A DNA stretch of 20,568 bases. Origin: CAZGUG01 sp964529035 (GTDB taxonomy: Bacteria; Bacillota; Clostridia; Ch29). The notes beneath the pieces were generated by a model. It made no database searches. It saw only the letters and a list, made by a program, of their open reading frames with translations, and had not been told where the DNA came from. Shown in pieces: positions 14,887-20,568 of the stretch (position 1 is the stretch's first letter; the number at the start of each line of letters is the position of its first letter). The translations under genes and the position numbers were made by a program. The DNA lies in NCBI GenBank assembly GCA_964529035.1, contig CAZGUG010000036.1:1-20568 (forward strand). The letters are read 5' to 3'.

Positions 14887-15723
14887 ATGGAACACCAGAT
14901 TTTGATGGAAGACCTTAGTTTCCGTTATAGTGAACAGGACGAAATGGTCCTGAAGGAAATTAATCTTAGTATATCAAAGGGTGAATTTGTAGCGGTTATC
15001 GGGCACAACGGTTCGGGGAAATCCACACTGGCAAAGCTTATCAATGCTTTGCTTATTCCCACCCGGGGCAGAATCCGGGTAATGGGAATGGATACCCGGG
15101 ACCCGGAGAAGGTATGGGAAATAAGACAGAAAGTAGGGATGGTCTTTCAAAACCCGGACAATCAGCTTGTTGCGACCATCGTTGAGGAGGATGTTGCCTT
15201 CGGGCCGGAAAACCAGGGGGTTGACCCGGCGGAAATAAGGACAAGGGTTGACGAGGCGCTGAAAGAGGTGGGTTTGTATGAATACAGGACCCACGGCCCC
15301 CATCTTTTATCGGGGGGACAGAAACAAAGGGTGGCAATCGCCGGTGTGCTGGCAATGCAGCCGGAATGTATCGTGCTGGACGAAGCCACCGCCATGCTTG
15401 ACCCCCGGGGCAGACAGGAACTTATGGAAGTGATACGACGGCTCAACGAAAAAGAGGGTAAAACCATTTTGCATATAACCCACTATATGGAGGAAGCGGC
15501 CGAGGCGGACAGGATTATAGTGATGAAGGATGGCGAAATAGCGCTGGAGGGCTCACCTTCCGAAATATTTTCCAGGGTAAAGCTGCTTCAGGAGTTGGGA
15601 CTGGAAGTGCCAAAGCTTGCCCAGCTTAACCTAAGACTCAGGGAATGCGGGGTTGGGCTGCCGGACATTTTAAGTGAGGATGAGTTGGTGATGGAGTTAT
15701 GTCGATTGAAATCACAAACCTGA
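14887..15723 (+). CDS. ecfA1: ECF transporter ATPase EcfA1
   Basis: One of the two ATPases of the energy-coupling factor module that powers import of vitamins or metal ions via exchangeable S subunits. The 278-aa product has Walker A GHNGSGKST (39-47), a Q-loop VFQNPDNQLV, signature LSGGQKQR (141-148), Walker B IVLDEATAMLD (from 162) and the H-loop ITHYM. The DEATAMLD variant is typical of EcfA1. GAGGGGT precedes the ATG; the gene overlaps ecfA2 by 25 bp. Older name cbiO1. No S subunit gene is in this window. Confidence 0.96.
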   Translation: MEHQILMEDLSFRYSEQDEMVLKEINLSISKGEFVAVIGHNGSGKSTLAKLINALLIPTRGRIRVMGMDTRDPEKVWEIRQKVGMVFQNPDNQLVATIVEEDVAFGPENQGVDPAEIRTRVDEALKEVGLYEYRTHGPHLLSGGQKQRVAIAGVLAMQPECIVLDEATAMLDPRGRQELMEVIRRLNEKEGKTILHITHYMEEAAEADRIIVMKDGEIALEGSPSEIFSRVKLLQELGLEVPKLAQLNLRLRECGVGLPDILSEDELVMELCRLKSQT

Positions 15724-16562
15724 AGTATACGTATATGCCGGGTACGCCCTATGAGAAGTCAGCCCTTGAAGATATAAACCTGGAGATTGACGAGGGAAGT
15801 TTTGTTGGAATAATCGGGCATACCGGTTCCGGGAAGTCCACGCTGATACAGCATATGAACGGACTGCTGAAGCCCCGGGAAGGCAGAATAAAGGTTGATG
15901 ACAGGGATATATGGGAAAAGGGATACAAAAGAAGCGAGGTAAGGCAGAAGGTTGGGCTCGTGTTTCAGTATCCCGAACATCAGCTGTTTGAGGAAACGGT
16001 ATTTAAGGATGTGGCCTTCGGACCCAGGAATATAGGTTTAAACGAAAAGGATATTACAAAAAGGGTTAAATGGGCAATGAACATGGTCGGCCTGAGTTAT
16101 AACGATTTAAAGGAAGCCAGCCCCTTCGGGCTTTCAGGCGGGCAGCGGCGCAGAATTGCCATTGCCGGCGTTCTTGCCATGAGGCCTAAGTATCTGGTTT
16201 TGGACGAGCCCACGGCGGGGCTTGACCCCGAAGGAAGAAGGGAGATCCTCGGACACATCCGCGATATGAACAGAAAACAGGGGATAACAATAATTATTGT
16301 TACCCATAATATGGATGAAATCGCCCGGCTGGCCGACAGAATTATAGTCATGGAAAAGGGCAGAATAGCTCACAGCGGAACTCCCGAAGAAGTGTTCAGC
16401 GACGGCGGGCTTCTTAAGGATATGGGTTTGGGCCTTCCGTCCATGTCTTCTTTGATGGTAAAACTCAGGAAAAAGGGCTGGGAAGTTAAGGTAAACGTGT
16501 TCACGGTGGAAAATGCCAGCGACCAAATATTAAGAAATCTAGGGTGTGAGGGAAATGCTTAA
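15699..16562 (+). CDS. ecfA2: ECF transporter ATPase EcfA2
   Basis: Second ATPase of the module, pairing with EcfA1. The 287-aa product has Walker A GHTGSGKST (40-48), Q-loop VFQYPEHQLF, signature LSGGQRRR, Walker B LVLDEPTAGLDP and the H-loop VTHNMDE. The DEPTAGLD form and the YPEHQLFEETV stretch are typical of EcfA2. The ATG lies 25 bp inside ecfA1 and the 3' end overlaps ecfT, so the three subunits are probably made in step. Confidence 0.96.
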   Translation: MSIEITNLKYTYMPGTPYEKSALEDINLEIDEGSFVGIIGHTGSGKSTLIQHMNGLLKPREGRIKVDDRDIWEKGYKRSEVRQKVGLVFQYPEHQLFEETVFKDVAFGPRNIGLNEKDITKRVKWAMNMVGLSYNDLKEASPFGLSGGQRRRIAIAGVLAMRPKYLVLDEPTAGLDPEGRREILGHIRDMNRKQGITIIIVTHNMDEIARLADRIIVMEKGRIAHSGTPEEVFSDGGLLKDMGLGLPSMSSLMVKLRKKGWEVKVNVFTVENASDQILRNLGCEGNA

Positions 16563-17361
16563 GGATATAACCATTGGCCAGTACTTTCCCGGGGGTTCGG
16601 TTATTCACAGGCTGGACCCGAGAATTAAGATAGTCCTGACCTTTGTAATCATAGTTTGCCTTTTTGTTGCAAATAACATTATCGGGTACGGCATATGCGC
16701 ATTTTTTATTTTTACCGAGCTTGGACTTTCAAGGGTACCCGTCAAATACGTATTCAAGGGGTTGAGGCCTCTGCTGTTAATCCTGCTTCTCACCATATTT
16801 GTCAATATGCTTATGGTTGAGGGACAGGTGATATACAGCCTGGGGCCCCTGAATATAACCCGGGAAGGGCTGATGCAGGCGGGGCGGATGGCGGCCAGGC
16901 TTGTGCTGCTGGTTATGGGGGCATCGCTGCTGACCCTTACCACTTCACCCATAGCCCTGACCGACGGGATTGAGAAGCTGCTGAACCCCTTCAGAAGACT
17001 GGGGGTGCCCGCCCATGAGCTTGCGATGATGATGACCATTGCCCTAAGGTTTATTCCTACCCTTCTGGACGAAACCGACAAGATAATGAAGGCCCAGATG
17101 GCAAGGGGTGCGGACTTTGAAAGCGGAAACCTTTTAAGAAGGGCCAAAAACCTTGTACCGCTTTTGGTGCCGCTTTTCATAAGCGCCTTCAGACGGGCGG
17201 ACGACCTGGCGCTGGCGATGGAGTCAAGGTGCTACAGGGGCGGAAAAAACAGGACCAGAATGAAGGTGCTTATGATGGCCCGGACGGACTATTTTGCTCT
17301 GGTACTGGGAGTATTAACCCTCGGAGTCACAATTGCAAGCAGGGGTTGGCAGGTGTTTTAG
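16555..17361 (+). CDS. ecfT: ECF transporter transmembrane subunit EcfT
   Basis: The membrane scaffold that links the EcfA ATPases to the S subunit. From ATG 16555 the product is 268 aa (MLKDITIGQYFPGGSVIHRL); GTG 16546 would add three residues and is possible. It has several hydrophobic helices and the two cytoplasmic coupling motifs, ARG (183-185) in MARGADF and the AMESRCYRGG stretch from about 221. It overlaps ecfA2 by 8 bp, and truA begins on the very next base after its stop. Confidence 0.95.
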   Translation: MLKDITIGQYFPGGSVIHRLDPRIKIVLTFVIIVCLFVANNIIGYGICAFFIFTELGLSRVPVKYVFKGLRPLLLILLLTIFVNMLMVEGQVIYSLGPLNITREGLMQAGRMAARLVLLVMGASLLTLTTSPIALTDGIEKLLNPFRRLGVPAHELAMMMTIALRFIPTLLDETDKIMKAQMARGADFESGNLLRRAKNLVPLLVPLFISAFRRADDLALAMESRCYRGGKNRTRMKVLMMARTDYFALVLGVLTLGVTIASRGWQVF

Positions 17362-18108
17362 ATGAGAAATATACTGCTTACGATAGAATATGACGGCACC
17401 AACTATCACGGATGGCAGCGTCAGGTAAACGCCCTGTCGGTGCAGCAGCTTATTGAGGACAGCATAGAAAAAATTACCGGAGAAAGGGCAAAACTTATCG
17501 GTGCCGGCAGAACCGATACCGGGGTACACGCCTTCGGCCAGAGGGCGAATTTCAAAACCGGTACCCGGATAAATACCGTAAAGATACCGCCGGCACTCAA
17601 CAGTCAGCTGCCGCCGGATATAAGGATTGTAAAGGCCATCGACGTTAATTTGGATTTTCATGCAAGGTACCATGCCGTTTCAAAGAAATACAGGTACAAA
17701 ATTTACAATGCGCCGATTTCTTCGGCAATATACAGAAACTACAGCTGTTTTATATCCGAAAGTTTAAATTTTGATTTAATGAAGGAAGCTTCAAAGCATA
17801 TAACCGGCAGTAGAGACTTTTCTTCCTTTTGCAGCAGCGGCAGCCTTGTCAAGTCAAAGGTCAGGAATGTACAATTGCTGGAACTGGAGAGAAGCGGCCG
17901 GATGATAGAGATGACAATACAGGCGGATGGTTTTTTATACAAAATGGTAAGAATAATAGCCGGCACCCTTGTGGAAGTGGGGAAGGGAAACATCATGCCC
18001 TCCCACATCGGGGATATCCTGGACAAAAAGGACAGGAAACTGGCGGGGCCGACGCTGCCTCCCCAGGGCCTGTTCCTGGTTGAAGTGCTGTACGGCAGTC
18101 ATTCTTGA
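17362..18108 (+). CDS. truA: tRNA pseudouridine(38-40) synthase TruA
   Basis: Converts uridines 38, 39 and 40 in the anticodon arm of tRNAs to pseudouridine. The 248-aa product has the family start IEYDGTNYHGWQRQ, the catalytic loop GAGRTDTGVHAFGQ with the nucleophile D52, FHARYHAVSKKYRYKIYN, and the C-terminal FLYKMVRIIAGTLVEVGKG. Length is normal. There is no gap between the ecfT stop and this ATG, so it relies on coupling or on AGGTG inside ecfT. Its stop codon lies within the -35 box of the rplM promoter. Confidence 0.97.
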   Translation: MRNILLTIEYDGTNYHGWQRQVNALSVQQLIEDSIEKITGERAKLIGAGRTDTGVHAFGQRANFKTGTRINTVKIPPALNSQLPPDIRIVKAIDVNLDFHARYHAVSKKYRYKIYNAPISSAIYRNYSCFISESLNFDLMKEASKHITGSRDFSSFCSSGSLVKSKVRNVQLLELERSGRMIEMTIQADGFLYKMVRIIAGTLVEVGKGNIMPSHIGDILDKKDRKLAGPTLPPQGLFLVEVLYGSHS

Positions 18109-18133
18109 CACGCCCGGTGCCATGTAATATACT
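18105..18133 (+). promoter_or_regulatory. Strong sigma-A-type promoter for rplM-rpsI
   Basis: TTGACA (18105-18110, full consensus) and TATACT (18128-18133, 5 of 6) are separated by 17 nt. The -35 box contains the truA stop TGA (18106-18108). Initiation around 18140 gives an 80-odd-nt leader before rplM. The match is among the best in the window. Confidence 0.85.
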
Positions 18134-18142
18134 ATTTATGTT

Positions 18143-18182
18143 TATGGATATCGGGCCCACTAGCCCCGGGCCTTATGTCATA
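18143..18182 (+). promoter_or_regulatory. Leader hairpin of rplM, possible L13 leader
   Basis: TATGG (18143-18147) pairs with TCATA (18178-18182), ATA with TAT, and GGGCCC (18153-18158) with GGGCCT (18168-18173), giving about 14 bp with two small bulges and a 9-nt loop. It falls near the start of the predicted transcript. An L13 leader family thought to mediate autoregulation is known before rplM-rpsI in low-GC Gram-positives; membership is inferred from position and structure, not from alignment. Confidence 0.5.
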
Positions 18183-18223
18183 TACGATAACTTGTTACAG
18201 TAAAGCAGAGGAGGGATATTTAA

Positions 18224-18658
18224 GTGAAAACATATATGCCTAAACCTGATAATATTGAGAGAAAATGGTATGTTGTGGATGCCAAAGGAAAAACCCTGGG
18301 CAGGCTTGCCAGTCAGGTTGCCAGTATACTGAAGGGAAAACATAAACCTATATATTCTCCTCATATGGATACAGGTGATTTTGTAATAATAGTAAACGCT
18401 TCGGAAGTGGAGCTGACCGGAAAGAAGAAGGAACAGAAGATGTACCGCCGCCACTCGGGATACCCGGGAGGGCTTAAGGAAGTATCCTATGAGAGAATGA
18501 TCAGGGAAAAACCCGAGAAGGTTGTATATGAAGCCGTATGGGGCATGATACCCCACAACCGGCTTGGCAGAAAAATGATAACCAAGCTGAAGGTATTCAG
18601 GGGGCCGGAGCATAAGCATCAGGCCCAGAAACCCGAAAAGCTTGAATTTAAGTATTAA
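18224..18658 (+). CDS. rplM: 50S ribosomal protein L13
   Basis: L13 is an early 50S assembly protein. The 144-aa product starts with GTG and has the family N-terminus KTYMPKPDNIERKWYVVDAK, KTLGRLASQVASILKGKHKP, YSPHMDTGDFVIIVNASEVE and the motif GMIPHNRLGRKM. GAGGAGGGA at about 18208-18216 supports the start. It opens the second transcription unit and is paired with rpsI as in most bacteria. Confidence 0.98.
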   Translation: MKTYMPKPDNIERKWYVVDAKGKTLGRLASQVASILKGKHKPIYSPHMDTGDFVIIVNASEVELTGKKKEQKMYRRHSGYPGGLKEVSYERMIREKPEKVVYEAVWGMIPHNRLGRKMITKLKVFRGPEHKHQAQKPEKLEFKY

Positions 18659-18682
18659 TCGTCTATGAAGGGAGGAAAGACA

Positions 18683-19075
18683 GTGGAGAAGGTCCAGTAC
18701 TACGGCACCGGAAGAAGAAAGAATTCTGTGGCCCGGGTCAGGCTGCTGCCCGGCGAAGGCAATATAAGTATAAATGGCAGGGACATTGAAGAATATTTCG
18801 GGCTTGAGACCCTGAAGGTTATAGCCCGTCAGCCCTTGGAGATTACCGGTACCGCCGGGAGATTTGACGTTATTGCACGGGTGCACGGCGGAGGATTTAC
18901 CGGTCAGGCAGGCGCTTTGAGACACGGCATATCCAGGGCCCTTGAGCAGGCGGACCCGGACTACAGACCGATACTGAAAAAAGCAGGGTTTATGACAAGG
19001 GACCCAAGGATGAAGGAAAGAAAAAAATACGGCCTGAAGAAGGCCAGAAAAGCTTCCCAGTTCTCAAAACGATAA
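18683..19075 (+). CDS. rpsI: 30S ribosomal protein S9
   Basis: S9 lies in the 30S head with a C-terminal tail that reaches the P-site tRNA. I choose GTG 18683, 7 nt after GGGAGG (18670-18675); the in-frame ATG at 18665 lies in front of that site. This gives 130 aa, the common length, with VQYYGTGRRKNSVARVRLLP, GGGFTGQAGALRHGISRAL and the invariant tail ending in SQFSKR, where the last Arg contacts tRNA. The stop is followed by a terminator after about 40 nt. Confidence 0.97.
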   Translation: MEKVQYYGTGRRKNSVARVRLLPGEGNISINGRDIEEYFGLETLKVIARQPLEITGTAGRFDVIARVHGGGFTGQAGALRHGISRALEQADPDYRPILKKAGFMTRDPRMKERKKYGLKKARKASQFSKR

Positions 19076-19116
19076 ATACCTGCCTACAGTTAATCAGGTT
19101 TGTCGGTAAGGATATA

Positions 19117-19154
19117 AAACCGTTGGGGGCATATTACCCTTGACGGTTTGTTTT
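19117..19154 (+). terminator. Intrinsic terminator after rpsI
   Basis: AAACCGT (19117-19123) pairs perfectly with ACGGTTT (19143-19149); the stem continues inward with three wobble pairs and three G-C pairs (GGG 19127-19129 with CCC 19137-19139) around a 7-nt loop. GTTTTA follows, a short T-tract. It ends the rplM-rpsI transcript and separates it from the cassette downstream. Confidence 0.7.
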
Positions 19155-19281
19155 ATGCGGGAATTGTCATATGAGCTTGCAGGTTTCGCCGGCGTTATGG
19201 CGGCAGCATGCTTTTTTGATTATCCGTATTTGGCGAGGCCCATACTTGCGACAAATATATATTGAAAAATGCAAAATATAA

Positions 19282-19310
19282 TTGACATTAAGCAACATAT
19301 AATATATAAT
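19282..19310 (+). promoter_or_regulatory. Consensus promoter for the downstream cassette
   Basis: TTGACA (19282-19287) and TATAAT (19305-19310) are both perfect and separated by the ideal 17 nt, in very AT-rich sequence. A further TATAAT at 19298-19303 overlaps in a non-productive register. The predicted start near 19317 leaves about 42 nt before the first cassette gene. A promoter this strong usually needs repression, which fits the regulator gene downstream. Confidence 0.85.
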
Positions 19311-19358
19311 ATTATCAAAATAGAAAATTATCCTGTGTTATATGGAGAGTGATGGACT

Positions 19359-19856
19359 ATGAAACTGTTTAACAGGGAAAAAGTTTCCGACGAGAGAGTT
19401 GAAAACCTAAAAAACAAAATTTATAAAGAGGCATTTTGGATCGCCATAATACTAAATGGCACTTCAATTCTGGTTAAGTTCTACCTGTATGGTATAAATA
19501 CTGAACCGGTTACCACCGAGTTTTTTATAATTGTTATATTACTGCTCTACAGTGCGGTTAGAACGGTATCGCTTGGCATTTATTCTGACGAGGTGGAACT
19601 CCATGACAGAAGAAGCAGAATACCTATGGGTACCAAAAATGTTTTAAGCGGATTTGGAAGCGGTTTCGTCATTGCAATATTCTTTGGTATAAGGAGCTCG
19701 GTGCTGTACGGTAGCGGCGGTAACAGGCTGTGGTACTTTATCCTGGTGTTTATTACTTCAATTTTGATTTATTGTCCGTTTTTTATTGCAACAATGATGG
19801 TATTACACAAAACTGCTCAAAAAGTCAGTGAAAGAATATCTCAGAGACAACAATAA
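19359..19856 (+). CDS. Four-helix membrane protein of unknown function
   Basis: The 165-aa product has a charged N-terminus (KVSDERVENLKNKIYKEAF) and four hydrophobic segments at about 27-47, 53-74, 97-117 and 124-148, with a basic cytoplasmic tail. There is no signal peptide or catalytic motif I recognise. It resembles small Firmicutes membrane proteins encoded beside XRE regulators, possibly the DUF6773 type, but that is from memory. GGAG at 19344-19347 precedes ATG 19359. It is first in a cassette with the regulator (29 nt later) and a second membrane protein of similar plan. Confidence 0.8.
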   Translation: MKLFNREKVSDERVENLKNKIYKEAFWIAIILNGTSILVKFYLYGINTEPVTTEFFIIVILLLYSAVRTVSLGIYSDEVELHDRRSRIPMGTKNVLSGFGSGFVIAIFFGIRSSVLYGSGGNRLWYFILVFITSILIYCPFFIATMMVLHKTAQKVSERISQRQQ

Positions 19857-19859
19857 AAA

Positions 19860-19872
19860 CCTATACTATAGG
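19860..19872 (+). promoter_or_regulatory. 13-bp dyad, candidate regulator operator
   Basis: CCTATA (19860-19865) and TATAGG (19867-19872) are perfect inverted arms around one central C. The dyad lies in the 29-nt gap between the first membrane protein gene and the XRE regulator gene. Such a site could bind the regulator dimer or form a small RNA hairpin; no second copy was seen at the 19282-19310 promoter, which weakens an operator role. Confidence 0.35.
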
Positions 19873-19885
19873 CAGGTGCTGTTCA

Positions 19886-20080
19886 ATGAAGAATATAAAA
19901 CTGAAGCTGGCGAGAATCGAAAAGGATCTGACACAGGAACAGCTGGCTGAAAGGGTTAATGTAACGAGACAGACCATAGGTCTCATTGAAGCGTGCAGAT
20001 ATAATCCTTCAATCAGGCTTTGTATTGCAATCTGTAAAGAGCTCGACAAAACTCTGAATGATATTTTTTGGGAGGAATAG
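19886..20080 (+). CDS. Small XRE-family transcriptional regulator
   Basis: A 64-aa protein that is almost only a Cro/C1-type helix-turn-helix: MKNIKLKLARIEKDLTQEQL, then AERVNVTRQTIGLIEACRYN, with the recognition helix around residues 27-36, and ending LDKTLNDIFWEE. This stand-alone type commonly pairs with small membrane proteins in Firmicutes, where the regulated target is usually its own operon. GCAGGTG about 8 nt upstream of ATG 19886 is the likely ribosome binding site. It is followed after 3 nt by the second membrane protein, so they are cotranscribed. DNA target and signal are unknown. Confidence 0.92.
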   Translation: MKNIKLKLARIEKDLTQEQLAERVNVTRQTIGLIEACRYNPSIRLCIAICKELDKTLNDIFWEE

Positions 20081-20083
20081 TAA

Positions 20084-20530
20084 ATGAAAAGAATTGAAGA
20101 TGAAAGAATAATTGCTGAAAAGAGAAGAATAAATTCAAGCGCGTTTGGCATATGTTTTATGGCTTTATGGGGCATACTGCTGTTTCGGCAGTTTGTGCTG
20201 CAGCAACACATAAGCGAATACCTGGATATATTCCTTCTTACAATAGGACTGTCTATATATATAACGGTAAACAACGTGCTCAAGGGCCTTTATCTGACCT
20301 ATAGGAGTAAAAGGGCGAGAAAGAAAGTGGTTATGACAGGGGCACTGGTTGGTACGGTTACATTTGCAGCGGTGCAGTTTTTTGTGGCGGGGTATGACTT
20401 TAAGAGCCCTGTGGATATACTTAAATCAATCTTTCCGGCTGTATTATTCTTTGCCATCTGGATACTGGGTCAGGGTCTTTTGCTGAACATTAGCGAAACA
20501 AAGGGAAACGAGGAAATCGATGATGAATAG
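20084..20530 (+). CDS. Second four-helix membrane protein, unknown function
   Basis: The 148-aa product again starts with a charged DER-containing segment (KRIEDERIIAEKRRINSSAF), then hydrophobic segments at about 20-38, 45-67, 82-102 and 111-134, and an acidic tail (SETKGNEEIDDE). The arrangement parallels the protein at 19359-19856: DER then a first helix pair, a basic cytoplasmic loop after LKGLYLTY, and a second pair. No known motif seen. GGGAGGAA at 20070-20077, inside the regulator gene, supports ATG 20084. Function may be membrane-linked partner of the regulator, which is an inference. Confidence 0.82.
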   Translation: MKRIEDERIIAEKRRINSSAFGICFMALWGILLFRQFVLQQHISEYLDIFLLTIGLSIYITVNNVLKGLYLTYRSKRARKKVVMTGALVGTVTFAAVQFFVAGYDFKSPVDILKSIFPAVLFFAIWILGQGLLLNISETKGNEEIDDE

Positions 20531-20568
20531 CTAAATTTTTTCTGGACATTGCAAAGGCCCGGTGATAT
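20531..20568 (+). other. Window end, no feature seen
   Basis: Thirty-eight bases follow the last gene, including a run of six T at about 20536-20542, but the window ends before a terminator or next gene can be judged. Confidence 0.5.

Larger units (their letters stand above)
19076..19358 (+). other. Intergenic region after rpsI
   Basis: Contains a weak 5-bp hairpin directly after rpsI (ACCTG/CAGGT, about 19078-19099), the terminator at 19117-19154, and a consensus promoter at 19282-19310. Between them, 19155-19265 reads as a 36-codon open frame from ATG to TGA with no Shine-Dalgarno site; the encoded piece is hydrophobic and alanine-rich and I cannot relate it to a family. The base composition shifts sharply to AT after about 19250. 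Confidence 0.6.

Noticed and set aside
17829..18083. An 84-codon + strand frame inside truA
   Set aside because: It is in another frame of a complete, motif-supported truA, and has no initiation site of its own.
19188..19216. GCCG...CGGC followed by six T as a second terminator
   Set aside because: Only a 4-bp stem separated from the T-run by AGCATGC; too weak compared with the stem at 19117-19149.

Overview
The window is a bacterial ribosomal-protein superoperon, entirely on the + strand. It suggests an anaerobic member of the Firmicutes, class Clostridia. The signs are the gene order (S10, spc and alpha blocks, then ecfA1-ecfA2-ecfT-truA and rplM-rpsI), zinc-binding versions of S14, S4, L24 and L36, rpsD inside the alpha block, a small KOW protein before infA, strong GGAGG Shine-Dalgarno sites, and many GTG and TTG starts. 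Species is not assigned; the relatives of Acetivibrio/Ruminiclostridium are a guess from general protein character.

Layout: 1-282 holds no confident gene but carries a good sigma-A-type promoter (48-76) and a leader of about 200 nt. 283-4856 is the S10 block (rpsJ, rplC, rplD, rplW, rplB, rpsS, rplV, rpsC, rplP), continuing through rpmC and rpsQ. 5365-11315 is the spc block (rplN, rplX, rplE, rpsZ-type S14, rpsH, rplF, rplR, rpsE, rpmD, rplO, secY, adk). 11341-14847 is the alpha block (KOW protein, infA, rpmJ, rpsM, rpsK, rpsD, rpoA, rplQ). map, usual between adk and the KOW gene, is missing. 14887-18108 encodes the ATPases and transmembrane subunit of an ECF vitamin/metal transporter, then truA. 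No convincing intrinsic terminator was seen from rpsJ to truA, so long read-through transcripts are plausible.

rplM-rpsI (18224-19075) is a separate unit. It has a near-consensus promoter whose -35 box overlaps the truA stop codon, a leader hairpin that may be an L13-type autoregulatory element, and a terminator at 19117-19154.

The last part (19155-20568) is accessory. A consensus promoter drives a three-gene cassette: a four-helix membrane protein, a 64-residue XRE-type regulator, and a second four-helix membrane protein. A 13-bp dyad lies just before the regulator gene. This cassette is the only part not explained by housekeeping functions.

Together the genes build the ribosome (23 or more r-proteins, IF-1), RNA polymerase alpha, the protein-export channel, adenylate kinase, a tRNA pseudouridine synthase and a micronutrient import engine. 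No mobile element, CRISPR array, rRNA or tRNA was found.
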